A stretch of DNA of 64,000 nucleotides from Legionella birminghamensis. GTDB taxonomy: Bacteria > Pseudomonadota > Gammaproteobacteria > Legionellales > Legionellaceae. Location of the stretch: contig NZ_UGNW01000001.1 of the NCBI RefSeq assembly GCF_900452515.1, positions 2,728,001 through 2,792,000 of the forward strand, read 5' to 3'. The notes beneath the pieces are model-generated. The model did not search any database, was not told the DNA's origin, and was given only the letters and a program-made list of their open reading frames with translations. Below are positions 8,890 through 17,192 of this stretch, in pieces; within the stretch, counting starts at the first letter, position 1; each line of letters starts with the position of its first letter. Both the position numbers and the translations under genes were made by a program.

Positions 8890-10184
8890 TATTCGCCTCC
8901 AATAGCCGCGATTTCTCTTGCAGCAGCCAAAGCAGCCAGGCGCGCAATTACGCCATACGCATAAAAGCGGTTGGGATATTCAACGGGCGGCAAATCTCCT
9001 CTTGGCATATTACAGGGTTGTGAAAAGGCCAGCGGTTCAAAGTGCATGCCCGGCGCATTTAAATTTTCATCACTGCCCCTTCCCTGATGAACACGATAAA
9101 ATCCACCCACTACAAATTGGCCTATCATATAAACCACCGGTTCAGCCACAGCCCCATCAGGCATGGTTTCAAAAGAGAAAACGCCTTCCTGCAAAATAAC
9201 GCGCTCCACCTTCTGGCTTCCCTTGCTGGCAGCCATGCGGGTTCGCTGCTTCCGATTCAACTGGCGAAGTTCATTCGCGTCATGAATCATCATCACACTC
9301 ATTCCATAAGTGCCATTATCCGCTTTCACGGCAAGGAATGGTTTTTCATCAATATTGTAGGTTCGGTATTTGTCCTCAATTTGCCGCAGAAGGACATCGG
9401 CGGCCTCCGCGAGATTTTCCAAGCCCTCCTGGGCCATAAAATCAATGCCATCAACCGCAGTAAAATAAGGATTGACAAACCAGGGATCCAGATTGATAAC
9501 TTCGGAAAACTCAGTGGCAATCTCGTTAAAAAAGCCGAAATGACTGGATTTCAGACGAGAAAACCAGCCCAGCTTGGCAGTCGGTCGAATACGCTGTTTA
9601 ATCCCGTCGAGAATAGGCGGCACCCCAGTTGACAAATCATTGTTGAGTACAATGAAGCAGGGATCAAAATCATGCAGCCCCACGCGGTCTTCATGGCGTA
9701 TCAGGGGTTCTATTAGCAGTTTGTTATTGCCTTCCAGATCAATTTCAACGGGTCTAATTACCTCCGGATCAAGGCTTCCGATTCTGACATTAAATCCAGC
9801 CTGAATTAAAATGTCCCTTAAAACAGCCAGACTTTCCATATAAAAACGGTTTCGGGTATGGCTCTCTGGAAGAATTAATATACGCTTGCAGTTTGGCAGG
9901 TAATCGATTAAAACCGCCTGGGCAGCCTGCACGCAAAGCGGCAGGAAATCGGGATTTAGATTGTTAAACCCGGCTGGGAACAAATTAGTATCCACAGGCG
10001 AAATTTTAAAGCCGGCATGCCGGAGATCAACCGAAGATGTCAGGGGAGGAGGCGTTTTTCGCCATTGCTGCCGGAACCAATCCTCGATATCAGCAATCTG
10101 GCTTAAAATAACTTCTTCCACGTGGTATAAAGGGCCGCAGTGCGCCGTAAATAAATTGGGTACAGGTACATCATAGTGATGCAT
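8889..10184 (-). CDS. gshA: Glutamate-cysteine ligase (proteobacterial GshA type, PF08886)
   Basis: 431 residues from the ATG at 10184. The frame extends to a TTG at 10202, but an AGGAG Shine-Dalgarno sequence stands just before the ATG, and the protein then begins MHHYDVPVPN. It belongs to the GshA family found in Xanthomonas, Nitrosomonas and Legionella, not the E. coli type. Conserved stretches include FPAGFNNLNP, ILPESHTRN, FLAVKADNGTYGMSV and the C-terminal YPNRFYAYGVIARLAALAAAREI. It catalyses the first, usually rate-limiting, step of glutathione synthesis and forms an operon with gshB. Confidence 0.95.
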   Translation of the reverse strand: MHHYDVPVPNLFTAHCGPLYHVEEVILSQIADIEDWFRQQWRKTPPPLTSSVDLRHAGFKISPVDTNLFPAGFNNLNPDFLPLCVQAAQAVLIDYLPNCKRILILPESHTRNRFYMESLAVLRDILIQAGFNVRIGSLDPEVIRPVEIDLEGNNKLLIEPLIRHEDRVGLHDFDPCFIVLNNDLSTGVPPILDGIKQRIRPTAKLGWFSRLKSSHFGFFNEIATEFSEVINLDPWFVNPYFTAVDGIDFMAQEGLENLAEAADVLLRQIEDKYRTYNIDEKPFLAVKADNGTYGMSVMMIHDANELRQLNRKQRTRMAASKGSQKVERVILQEGVFSFETMPDGAVAEPVVYMIGQFVVGGFYRVHQGRGSDENLNAPGMHFEPLAFSQPCNMPRGDLPPVEYPNRFYAYGVIARLAALAAAREIAAIGGE

Positions 10185-10381
10185 GAGAATACTCCTCAGC
10201 AATTAAACTCAACCCCAATGAAACAGCCAAGTTTTCTAATTATTATTATGATTTAAGATGAGAGCAAGTTGCCACTACTGTAGTCTTGATAAGCGTAGTC
10301 CATCAAGGTTTTTGCCATGCAAAAATTAATTAAATTATTGTAAATTGTCCAGAATAGCAAGTAATTCTGTAATTGGATGCA

Positions 10382-10427
10382 GGCTCAACATGAGCCCAAA
10401 GCGTTTTGTTGGGCCAGAAGGCCCAAC
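10382..10427. terminator. Palindromes downstream of the helicase-ankyrin gene
   Basis: Two hairpins: GGCTCA/TGAGCC near 10383-10396, and a perfect 8-bp stem GTTGGGCC-AGAA-GGCCCAAC at 10408-10427. The second is followed by CTACAA, giving the pattern TTGTTGGGCC...GGCCCAACCTACAA that recurs as a dispersed repeat in many bacteria. They lie 30-75 nt past the stop of the leftward 1427-residue gene and could end its transcript. No U-tract is evident. The rest of 10185-10457 is AT-rich with no gene seen. Confidence 0.5.
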
Positions 10428-10457
10428 CTACAATAATGCCCTTACCTGCTGTGGGCT

Positions 10458-13400
10458 TTAAGGCATTCGACAAGGGGAGTCGATTGGATCACCGATTGAA
10501 GCGCTTAATGTTGAGCAGGCACTGCTTTCCGTTTCAGTGGAGGCCCTCTCCGCAGGGTGATACAGCGATGAGTAAGTGGCCAGTCCTGGCTGGACAGTTT
10601 GATTTGATTCCAGGGCGGTTAATAAAGCAATCCCGTCTTCAAATTCAGTGGCTTTTGCGATATCCAGTGCAGTCTGCCCCGCGGTGTTTTTTAAGCCGGA
10701 AAGCGCTCGTATTGCACCGCTATCCTTAAGCCTTGGTTCTAAAGCAAGTACCATAGCAATCAGCTCCGCCCGCTTGCTGGATACAGCCCAGTGCAAAACG
10801 CTATTCAATTCAGAATCCTGCCGACGCATCAAATTGTAAACGATAGTGGCCGGCAGCCTGGAAAGCAAGTAAAGCCCTTGCGGACGATTGAGCAAATAAA
10901 AGAATAGGGAATTAGACTCCCGCACTGCCCCCCAACCCTTGATTGATCCTTTAACAAACAAACTCAATCCAATGGAAGCCTGTGCTTCGAATTTCATTGT
11001 ATCGGACAGGTTCAGACTCTTAAAAACCAAAACCAGGAACTCAAGGCCTTCTTCAGTACGAGCGAGCATTTCAAAACGGGTTTTATCGCTATCCTCAAAG
11101 GGCTTGAATAACTCATCCAAAGAGAAATAGTGATGAACCAGAGCCTTATTGTCTTGTAAATAGTTTTCCAGGCAAGACCAGGTACTTTCCCTATCGCTTG
11201 CCTTAAGCTTGTTTTTATACATGCACCTGAGCATAGTCAGCCCATTGGGTGTCGGCATGGATATCAGAATGCAGTACATCAGACCTATACCGCTACCTAT
11301 TATCAGCAGATCAAACTTCTCATACGTTTCCTTAGCATCCATTGGAGTAGACGCTAAATCAGCGAGTGCGTTTAATCTAGCTTCACGGGTTTGCCTGTCA
11401 AACATCTTGTGCTTATCCGCAATAGATCGTTTGGTTTTATTTAATTGACGGGTTAATGCCTTTTTATTACTCAATCCCTTTTGAGTGGTGGCTTTTTCTG
11501 CCTCTATTTTTTCCTCGATGGACTTTTGCGACTTGTACAATGCTTCAATTTCATTACACAATTTTTTCACTTCAGGAAGAAGCATCGCTCCCCTTGTTTT
11601 TTCAAGCTCTACAATCTTTTTGTCTAAAGACTCCTTGTTTTCAAATGTCTCAACCTGGGAGGAAGTTTCGGCTTTCTTGACCGCGGATCGTTGATAAAGG
11701 GCAGGATCAAGCGATTTGATTACATTACCCAGATTGTCAGCCTGTGCCAATTCGAGCGGCGTAAGTCCTGCCTTGTTTTTTACGCCCAATACATCGTCCT
11801 CGCCTCTCAAAAGCCCCTCACGCAAGGCGCTGTCCCTGGCGGCCATGATCAATACAATCACATTGATGCGTTGATTCCTGACTGCCCAATGCAACAGTGT
11901 CTCACCATCCTTGTCTTTCGAACTTAAACTTGAAAACAATTGGCTGGTAAAAAGAGTCTTGAATATATGGCGCCCTGTCGGGTGGTTAAGCAGGTACATT
12001 AACAAATTGTTTTCCTCGCTCAGCTTACCCCATTCAGTGTCCGAGGACGCGCCGAACAAAATAGCAGGCAATGAAGGGAGCGGATCTTTATCCAACATGC
12101 CAGGGATGGACATCGATTCCCAAACCTCCTTCAAAAAATCAAGCCCATACTGCTTCCGGCATAGAATTTCAAAATAGGTTTTCCCACTGCCCGATTTTTC
12201 CTTGCTTAGCTGACTTAATGAAAAATAGAACGCGGTCATCTCGGGATACTTTGTAAATGAGCGTTTAAGCGCCATCCATCTTTCATTATCTGACTTTAAC
12301 CGGCTCAGAAAACAGTCATAACCGGCATGTTTAATTACAAATAGCAATTCGAAAAGGTATTCTGGTTGTGGTTTATCCGATATCAAATCAAACCAGCTAT
12401 CGGAAAAACCTTCAAACCAATCATTCAAATTTGACTGAACGCTTTCCTCAAACCGGGTGCTGTCAGGCAATTCCTCCTGAACTTTTTTAGGACTACTGGA
12501 AAAAAATTTAGGCGACCGCCCGACAACCCCGCCCGAAAAAGTATTTTTTGACAGACTGGCGGTGGTTGGGGTTTCTGCATTTGGCTTCCTTCGCTGTCGC
12601 CCCCGTTTTCCCCTATCTGAAGGCCGGTTTTCGCTGGCTGTATTTGAAACAATCGGACTGTCTTTCTTTTCAGAGACTTCAGAGGTAGCCGCTAACCGTT
12701 TTTCAGGCTCTTGGACGGGAGCCGTTTCCGTTGGCTTAGCGGGTTCTTCAATCTTAATCAGCTCATGGGCCAGCAGAAAGCTTTCATAATTGACATACAG
12801 CATCTTCTCCCTATTCCAGTGGTTGAAGGCTTCCTCTGCCATCTCTTTCTTACCGTTTTGATATAGCCTGCAGGTTTCTGCCTGCCATCCCGCCAGGTAT
12901 TCTTCTTCGGTCTGCTTAAGAATTACTTCCCTTAAGAAGGCCGTGTCTGGCGTTTTTATCCCCTGCTCCAGCGCATTGCAAAGATTTGTTAAGGGATGGT
13001 CTTTCCCCTGATCCACAAACAAACGGCGCGTGGCGCGTGTACAGCTGGTAAAAATTTTGTTGAAGGGAGGGCCAAAGCGGTCTCTGCTGCAACCCCGTTT
13101 TGGCTGGTTAACCGGAATTTTGCCATTCAGCTCCAGATTGAGTTCGCGACTGGCTTCATGGCAAAGCGGATCATCCAGCATCCGGTACAGGATCACATTC
13201 TCGTACTCCAGCCCTTTGATTTGCTCCGGGGTGTAGATCATCACCGCTTTAGGATACTTTTTACGGGCTTCATCCACATACTGCGGCAAGGTGATAATGG
13301 CAAAATTACTTTGCCCGGCCATGTCCCTCAACTTGGCCAGCTCTTCTTCATCCTGCTTAAGCCAATGGACCATGCCCGGCGTATTCGCCTGTTCCGGGGA

Positions 13401-14741
13401 CATTTTTATTTCCGGTCGTTCCAATTTGTCTGAGCTGCCACCCACTGCCTGGTTTTTGATACCAATCACCGTGTTCGCAAAATGCACCACGTGCGCAGGA
13501 CAACGATAAGAATGCGGAAGTTCAATATACTTGAGTTCTAAACCTGAACGCTGCATTAGTTCAAAAATAAATGGACGTTTTGACTTGCTGTCAAAAAGAC
13601 TTTGATGAGAATCCATGCAAAGGCAAATCTGCCCGTTTTTAGCAAGATTCAGCAGGTTTAAGAGTTCCTGCCCCGACAAATCCTGGGCCTCGTCACTAAG
13701 GACCAGGTCATATTTTCCCTGCTGCCCCAGATCGAGAAAATCGGGCGCGACTTTACGCTTATCCTCCAGATAGGCCAGATAAGCCTTGTACGCCTTGAGG
13801 ATCCATTGTTTGTCCGCTTTATTATGGTACAGGCTTTTCTTATCACCAAGCCCCAGATATTGAGTCTTGTCGGGATAACCCGATGACAGTCGGAATTCCT
13901 CATAAAGCTGGCGTGCCTCGGGTAAACGGGCTGGCATATACCCTTTTAGCCACTCCTCAAAATCAGCCTCCTTGGCAATCGTTTTTCCAACAAACGCCTC
14001 GCCTTTCTGCTCACGGGCTACCGTTTCATAGGTTTTAAACTCAACCCGCTGCTTCAGTTCCTCAGGCAGTAACAGCGCGTCCCAGATTGCCTGCATCGCC
14101 TTGATTAATTCTGGTGATTTCGTCACATAGAGTATACACGTCTCAGGGTTATCAGACAGGCGGCTTACCAGCTCTGTAATCAATGATATTGCTACACAGG
14201 ATTTTCCGGATCCTGGCGCCCCACTGATCAATGCAGGGAGCCTTGTTTCCAATACTGATTCCTGCTGAGTATTCAAACGAATGAAATTCTGGTTGTAGCA
14301 ATCCAGGGTTATGACCGGATGAGGCGGTGCAACTGCATCGCCAGCCGCCTGACGGGCAGCAGCGGCTTGTTCCTCGGCCATCTGCTCGCGGATGCGCTGG
14401 ATTATCGAGGGGCCATACTTCGCCCGATATTTAGCGACCCCGTCTTTGTCTGAATATAGCGGTGACTTGTTATAATCATGGTTTTCGGCTATGTCTGCTA
14501 TGACTGCAGTCCTTTCGCCATCCACTTCAAAATCAATAATCAGGGCCCGGTCGGCATCATTGAGGCGAGCACTCGCCAACTCACGGGATAATGGCTCCCA
14601 ATCGGTTGAGCCAGGGCTCTCCACTAACGCCCGGGCCAGTTTCTTCACTCGCTCAGGATCCTTCGTATACTTGGCCAAAGCGACCCTGTCTATAAATACA
14701 CGCTTCCAATGTCCCGGATTTTTTTCTTTTTTCTCTTGCAT
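10458..14741 (-). CDS. SF1 (UvrD-like) helicase fused to ankyrin-like repeats; candidate effector
   Basis: 1427 residues, no recognised orthologue. SF1 motifs appear in order: Walker A ISGAPGSGKS (173-181), Walker B LVLSDEAQDLS (347-356), motif III-like CMDSHQSLF, HSYRCPAHVV (410-419), QIKGLEYENVILYRM (507-521) and a motif VI-like FTSCTRATRRLFV (about 570). Residues 15-110 form a separate N-terminal domain. After a low-complexity linker (about 665-760), two alpha-helical blocks each end in ankyrin-like units: DGETLLHWAVRNQRINVIVL with NKAGLTPLELAQADN, and NSVLHWAVSSKRAELIAMV with NTAGQTALDIAKATE. A coiled coil lies around 1100-1170. The C-terminus is rich in Glu, Ser and Thr, as in many Dot/Icm substrates (inference). 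Eukaryotic TRANK1 has a comparable helicase-ankyrin make-up. Confidence 0.8.
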   Translation of the reverse strand: MQEKKEKNPGHWKRVFIDRVALAKYTKDPERVKKLARALVESPGSTDWEPLSRELASARLNDADRALIIDFEVDGERTAVIADIAENHDYNKSPLYSDKDGVAKYRAKYGPSIIQRIREQMAEEQAAAARQAAGDAVAPPHPVITLDCYNQNFIRLNTQQESVLETRLPALISGAPGSGKSCVAISLITELVSRLSDNPETCILYVTKSPELIKAMQAIWDALLLPEELKQRVEFKTYETVAREQKGEAFVGKTIAKEADFEEWLKGYMPARLPEARQLYEEFRLSSGYPDKTQYLGLGDKKSLYHNKADKQWILKAYKAYLAYLEDKRKVAPDFLDLGQQGKYDLVLSDEAQDLSGQELLNLLNLAKNGQICLCMDSHQSLFDSKSKRPFIFELMQRSGLELKYIELPHSYRCPAHVVHFANTVIGIKNQAVGGSSDKLERPEIKMSPEQANTPGMVHWLKQDEEELAKLRDMAGQSNFAIITLPQYVDEARKKYPKAVMIYTPEQIKGLEYENVILYRMLDDPLCHEASRELNLELNGKIPVNQPKRGCSRDRFGPPFNKIFTSCTRATRRLFVDQGKDHPLTNLCNALEQGIKTPDTAFLREVILKQTEEEYLAGWQAETCRLYQNGKKEMAEEAFNHWNREKMLYVNYESFLLAHELIKIEEPAKPTETAPVQEPEKRLAATSEVSEKKDSPIVSNTASENRPSDRGKRGRQRRKPNAETPTTASLSKNTFSGGVVGRSPKFFSSSPKKVQEELPDSTRFEESVQSNLNDWFEGFSDSWFDLISDKPQPEYLFELLFVIKHAGYDCFLSRLKSDNERWMALKRSFTKYPEMTAFYFSLSQLSKEKSGSGKTYFEILCRKQYGLDFLKEVWESMSIPGMLDKDPLPSLPAILFGASSDTEWGKLSEENNLLMYLLNHPTGRHIFKTLFTSQLFSSLSSKDKDGETLLHWAVRNQRINVIVLIMAARDSALREGLLRGEDDVLGVKNKAGLTPLELAQADNLGNVIKSLDPALYQRSAVKKAETSSQVETFENKESLDKKIVELEKTRGAMLLPEVKKLCNEIEALYKSQKSIEEKIEAEKATTQKGLSNKKALTRQLNKTKRSIADKHKMFDRQTREARLNALADLASTPMDAKETYEKFDLLIIGSGIGLMYCILISMPTPNGLTMLRCMYKNKLKASDRESTWSCLENYLQDNKALVHHYFSLDELFKPFEDSDKTRFEMLARTEEGLEFLVLVFKSLNLSDTMKFEAQASIGLSLFVKGSIKGWGAVRESNSLFFYLLNRPQGLYLLSRLPATIVYNLMRRQDSELNSVLHWAVSSKRAELIAMVLALEPRLKDSGAIRALSGLKNTAGQTALDIAKATEFEDGIALLTALESNQTVQPGLATYSSLYHPAERASTETESSACSTLSASIGDPIDSPCRMP

Positions 14742-14779
14742 TAATCACCAAAAACAAACAACCAACAGAATGACGCATT

Positions 14780-14808
14780 ATTATACATTAAGAACGCCAT
14801 TCAATCAA
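14780..14808 (-). promoter_or_regulatory. Sigma-70-type promoter of the helicase-ankyrin gene
   Basis: Read on the minus strand: TTGATT (14808-14803), exactly 17 bp, then a perfect TATAAT (14785-14780). It ends about 38 nt upstream of the ATG at 14741. Both boxes and the spacing fit a vegetative promoter, so the gene is probably transcribed on its own. Confidence 0.65.
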
Positions 14809-14835
14809 AATGCATTTATGAAGTCTGCTGTCGAC

Positions 14836-15055
14836 CCTTCGAATCCCCGAGGCGTAGACCATCCGAATCCCCGCGGCTGCGACCTCCGAATCCCCGCGGC
14901 TACGACCTCCGAATCCCCGCGGCTACGACCTCCGAATCCCCGCGGCTACGACCTCCGAATCCCCGCGGCTACGACCTCCGAATCCCCGCGGCTACGACCT
15001 CCGAATCCCCGCGGCTGCGACCTCCGAATCCCCGCGGCTGCGACCGCGGGGCCCA
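14836..15055. repeat. Family A tandem array: nine units of about 23 bp ending in a hairpin
   Basis: Nine head-to-tail copies of GAATCCCCGCGGCTACGACC plus a CTCC or ATCC tail. Five central units are identical (CTACGAC variant), flanked by CTGCGAC variants and a diverged first unit. The last unit (15026-15055) continues into CGCGGGGCCCAC, completing the hairpin arm seen at the other family A loci. The period of 23 is not a multiple of three, so the long open frame across it is a repeat artefact. It lies just upstream of the leftward helicase-ankyrin promoter. Confidence 0.9.
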
Positions 15056-15349
15056 CACCCCAGCTCAATCTTCGACCTCGCGATCCTAGCCCATAGGTAT
15101 CTACGCATCACCACTACGCCCTGCGGCTTGTCCGCAGGGTCCAGTGTTTCCATAAGTCATCTGGAGCTCTCGGGCAAGCCGAGGGAAGTCGAAGCTAAGA
15201 GCAGACTGTGTTTTCAGCGATGTGTAGAGAACTATGAGCGTCGATCGGGGGCCCATGGTTGGCTCAAAAAGAACTCAGGGACTACAATCCTACCGGAGTA
15301 AAGATTGAATGAACTGCTTAGTAAATTGGAGCTATGAATTAGATCTTTT
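15056..15349. other. Body between the two inverted family A arrays
   Basis: About 290 bp with no convincing gene. It contains a perfect hairpin CCCTGCGG-CTTGT-CCGCAGGG at 15119-15139 inside a longer imperfect palindrome (15112-15145). The segment CCCATAGGTATCTACGCA near 15090 resembles CCATAGATAGCTACACA at 4456 and CTAGCTATCTACACA at 22768, linking this body to other family A loci. Confidence 0.55.
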
Positions 15350-15515
15350 GGGCCCCGCGGTCGCATGCCGCGGGGATTCGGATGGTCGACTCCGTGGGAT
15401 TCGGATAGTCGACTCCGTGGGATTCGAAGGGGCGACTCCGCGGGATTCGAAGGGGCGACGCCGCGGGGATTCGAAGGGTTGGTGCAGCGGGGATTCGGAG
15501 CGGGAAAACATATGC
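15350..15515. repeat. Family A inverted array (reverse orientation, about six half-units)
   Basis: Begins with hairpin TGGGCCCCGCGGTCGCATGCCGCGGGGATTCGG (15350-15382), the inverse of the arm ending at 15055. Four or five degenerating copies of about 23 bp follow, of the form GGATTCGAAGGGGCGACTCCGC. The last one runs into GGAGCGGGAAAA. That trailing flank (GGATTCGGAGCGGGAAAAnATAT) also follows the hairpin at 61985-62014. Together with 14836-15055 it forms a large inverted structure. Confidence 0.85.
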
Positions 15516-15576
15516 AGAAAGACAGAATCCCCGCTTTTCTGCTATTATGGTTTATCCAAGTTCAGATGCGATTAAA

Positions 15577-15858
15577 ATGTTAACTCAACTAATAGAACAA
15601 TACGCGGCGCAAATTGACACCTTCCAATACCTCTTAATTCTAATCAATGCCCTGCTCCACCTCCTTTTTGCGGGCGCCGTTGCCCGTGACGCTGGGAGCT
15701 TGTACCAAATTGGGCAACGCCCGGCACTGGTCTCAGCAGCGACCTGGGCTTTTGCTACCTTGCTGGGGGGCGTCATAACGGCTGCAATTTATTGGTTTAT
15801 CCACCACTCGACCCTAACCCGACCTACATTGAGAGAGACGAATCATGAACGAACATAA
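15577..15858 (+). CDS. Small membrane protein, function unknown
   Basis: 93 residues from the ATG at 15577 (the frame is open from 15547, but that part runs out of the repeat). Starts [20 protein letters not shown], with two hydrophobic helices (about residues 18-38 and 55-78) and a short basic C-terminus. It overlaps the following rhodanese gene by 14 nt, so the two are likely co-translated. No known family recognised; I would call it a conserved-type inner-membrane protein. Confidence 0.65.
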   Translation: MLTQLIEQYAAQIDTFQYLLILINALLHLLFAGAVARDAGSLYQIGQRPALVSAATWAFATLLGGVITAAIYWFIHHSTLTRPTLRETNHERT

Positions 15859-16177
15859 AATTTTAACCATTGATGTTCACGAACTAAAGCAGCGGATGGA
15901 TAGGAATAGCGACATTTGCCTGATTGATGTACGCGAGGACTATGAATGGCAAAACTATCGCATTCCACAAGCGCGCCATATTCCTAAAGGCGAGTTGGCT
16001 GCGCGTATTAAGGAAGAGACCAGCGACTTGGCAGAACCCGTTTATCTGTATTGTCAGGGCGGTGTGCGTTCCCTGGCTGCAGCCGATACCTTAATACAAA
16101 TGGGGTATCAGGAAGTGTATTCAGTCAATGCGGGGATCGCCGGCTGGGCGATGGCGGGCTATGCAATAGATAAGTGA
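15845..16177 (+). CDS. Rhodanese-like sulfurtransferase domain protein
   Basis: 110 residues, a single rhodanese domain without signal peptide. Landmarks are [26 protein letters not shown] (the conserved D-R-E stretch) and the active-site loop [15 protein letters not shown], with catalytic Cys followed by a six-residue loop, then [15 protein letters not shown]. It probably carries persulfide sulfur, like GlpE or PspE. It overlaps the upstream small membrane gene by 14 nt. Confidence 0.9.
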   Translation: MNEHKILTIDVHELKQRMDRNSDICLIDVREDYEWQNYRIPQARHIPKGELAARIKEETSDLAEPVYLYCQGGVRSLAAADTLIQMGYQEVYSVNAGIAGWAMAGYAIDK

Positions 16178-16184
16178 TGTGAAT

Positions 16185-16209
16185 CATACCGCGGACATTC
16201 CGCGGTATG
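16185..16209. terminator. Convergent terminator hairpin
   Basis: Perfect 11-bp stem CATACCGCGGA, loop CAT, TCCGCGGTATG. It sits in the 42-nt gap between the rightward rhodanese gene and the leftward 250-residue gene, so it can serve both. No long T-run on either side. Confidence 0.6.
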
Positions 16210-16219
16210 CAGATAGAAA

Positions 16220-16972
16220 TCAGGAAGGACCCTGAGGTTCAGCAGGCGTAAATTTTTCATCGGTTGTTGAAGTCGGAGCAGGGGTCGAAGACCATACCAT
16301 ATGTTTCAGGGTACTAAGTACTCCACCGCTGTGCCCTTTTGCTTTTTCAGCTTCCTGTTTAATTCTCTTTTCTTCTTCAAGCTTGGCTTTCTTTTCAGCT
16401 GCCTCAGCTTCTTTAATATCCTGACTTTCCTTGTCATCTTTTTCAAGACGAGCTGTCTTCTGTGAGGAAACAAGCACCGTCATGTATTTATCATGATCAA
16501 ACGCGAGGGAGGCTTTTTCGTCTTTCCTGATATTTGAAAATAGATGATTTCTTAATTTAGGTTTACCCGGATCATTATCAACATGAATTTGTTTATCCAT
16601 ATAGTCTAGTGTATCGGTGAATATGGTCCATCCAGTTAAGGGATCCATTTTATTCGAATCGTTACGATTAATGATTAATGGTATACCCCGATGCAAGGCG
16701 CTATTATCGGGAGAAGTTGCCCAATATCGAGCTTCAATCATCTGCTCAACTACAAGAAGTGAGCCTACAAAAATGTTTGCCTTTTGCTTATCAGACAAAC
16801 CACTGAGGGGTGAGTCTAAAGTCGCTTCCAGAATATCAAGAAATTTGAGCTGACCGAATCGATCATCACTTAAGTCCTCAATCCTGTTTTTTTGGTTCTT
16901 AGTAATTACAACCCTTCTTTGCTCTTTATACGCTTCTTTAATTTTTTCCCAAGCTGGAACTTCAAAAGCCAT
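16220..16972 (-). CDS. Uncharacterised protein with coiled coil and Ser/Thr-rich tail; candidate effector
   Basis: 250 residues from the ATG at 16972. The frame opens at 17020, but an AAGGAG Shine-Dalgarno sequence lies 6 nt before this ATG, giving a start of MAFEVPAWEKIKEAY. No signal peptide or membrane helix. Residues 1-175 are mixed alpha/beta-like, 180-225 form a charged coiled coil (KDDKESQDIKEAEAAEKK), and the last 30 residues are rich in Ser, Thr, Pro and Glu. Such a tail is common in Dot/Icm substrates. I recognise no family. Effector status is inference. Confidence 0.6.
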   Translation of the reverse strand: MAFEVPAWEKIKEAYKEQRRVVITKNQKNRIEDLSDDRFGQLKFLDILEATLDSPLSGLSDKQKANIFVGSLLVVEQMIEARYWATSPDNSALHRGIPLIINRNDSNKMDPLTGWTIFTDTLDYMDKQIHVDNDPGKPKLRNHLFSNIRKDEKASLAFDHDKYMTVLVSSQKTARLEKDDKESQDIKEAEAAEKKAKLEEEKRIKQEAEKAKGHSGGVLSTLKHMVWSSTPAPTSTTDEKFTPAEPQGPS

Positions 16973-17192
16973 ATTATTCTCCTTAAACTCCATATTCCAA
17001 TAAGTGAAGATCTTCCTCACGACACCCAGTGTAAACTAATTATTTCCATTCGTCATGACTTTTCTTTAAACGACTTAACTAAATTACAACCTATTGTTTT
17101 CATGATAAGTTTTAGGGAATCATCCGTGAATGCTTTATTTCTCTCCCGGTCTGTTTTAGGATGGCGCTTTGCTTCAACAGAAAGGAAATCAA

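Noticed and set aside
14836-15055. Possible CRISPR array
   Set aside because: Units are contiguous with no unique spacers, and no cas genes are present.
14491-15096. Open frame of 201 codons with repeated Pro-Arg-Gly peptides
   Set aside because: It is read through the 23-bp tandem array; the period is not a multiple of three and the frame is antisense to the helicase gene at its start.
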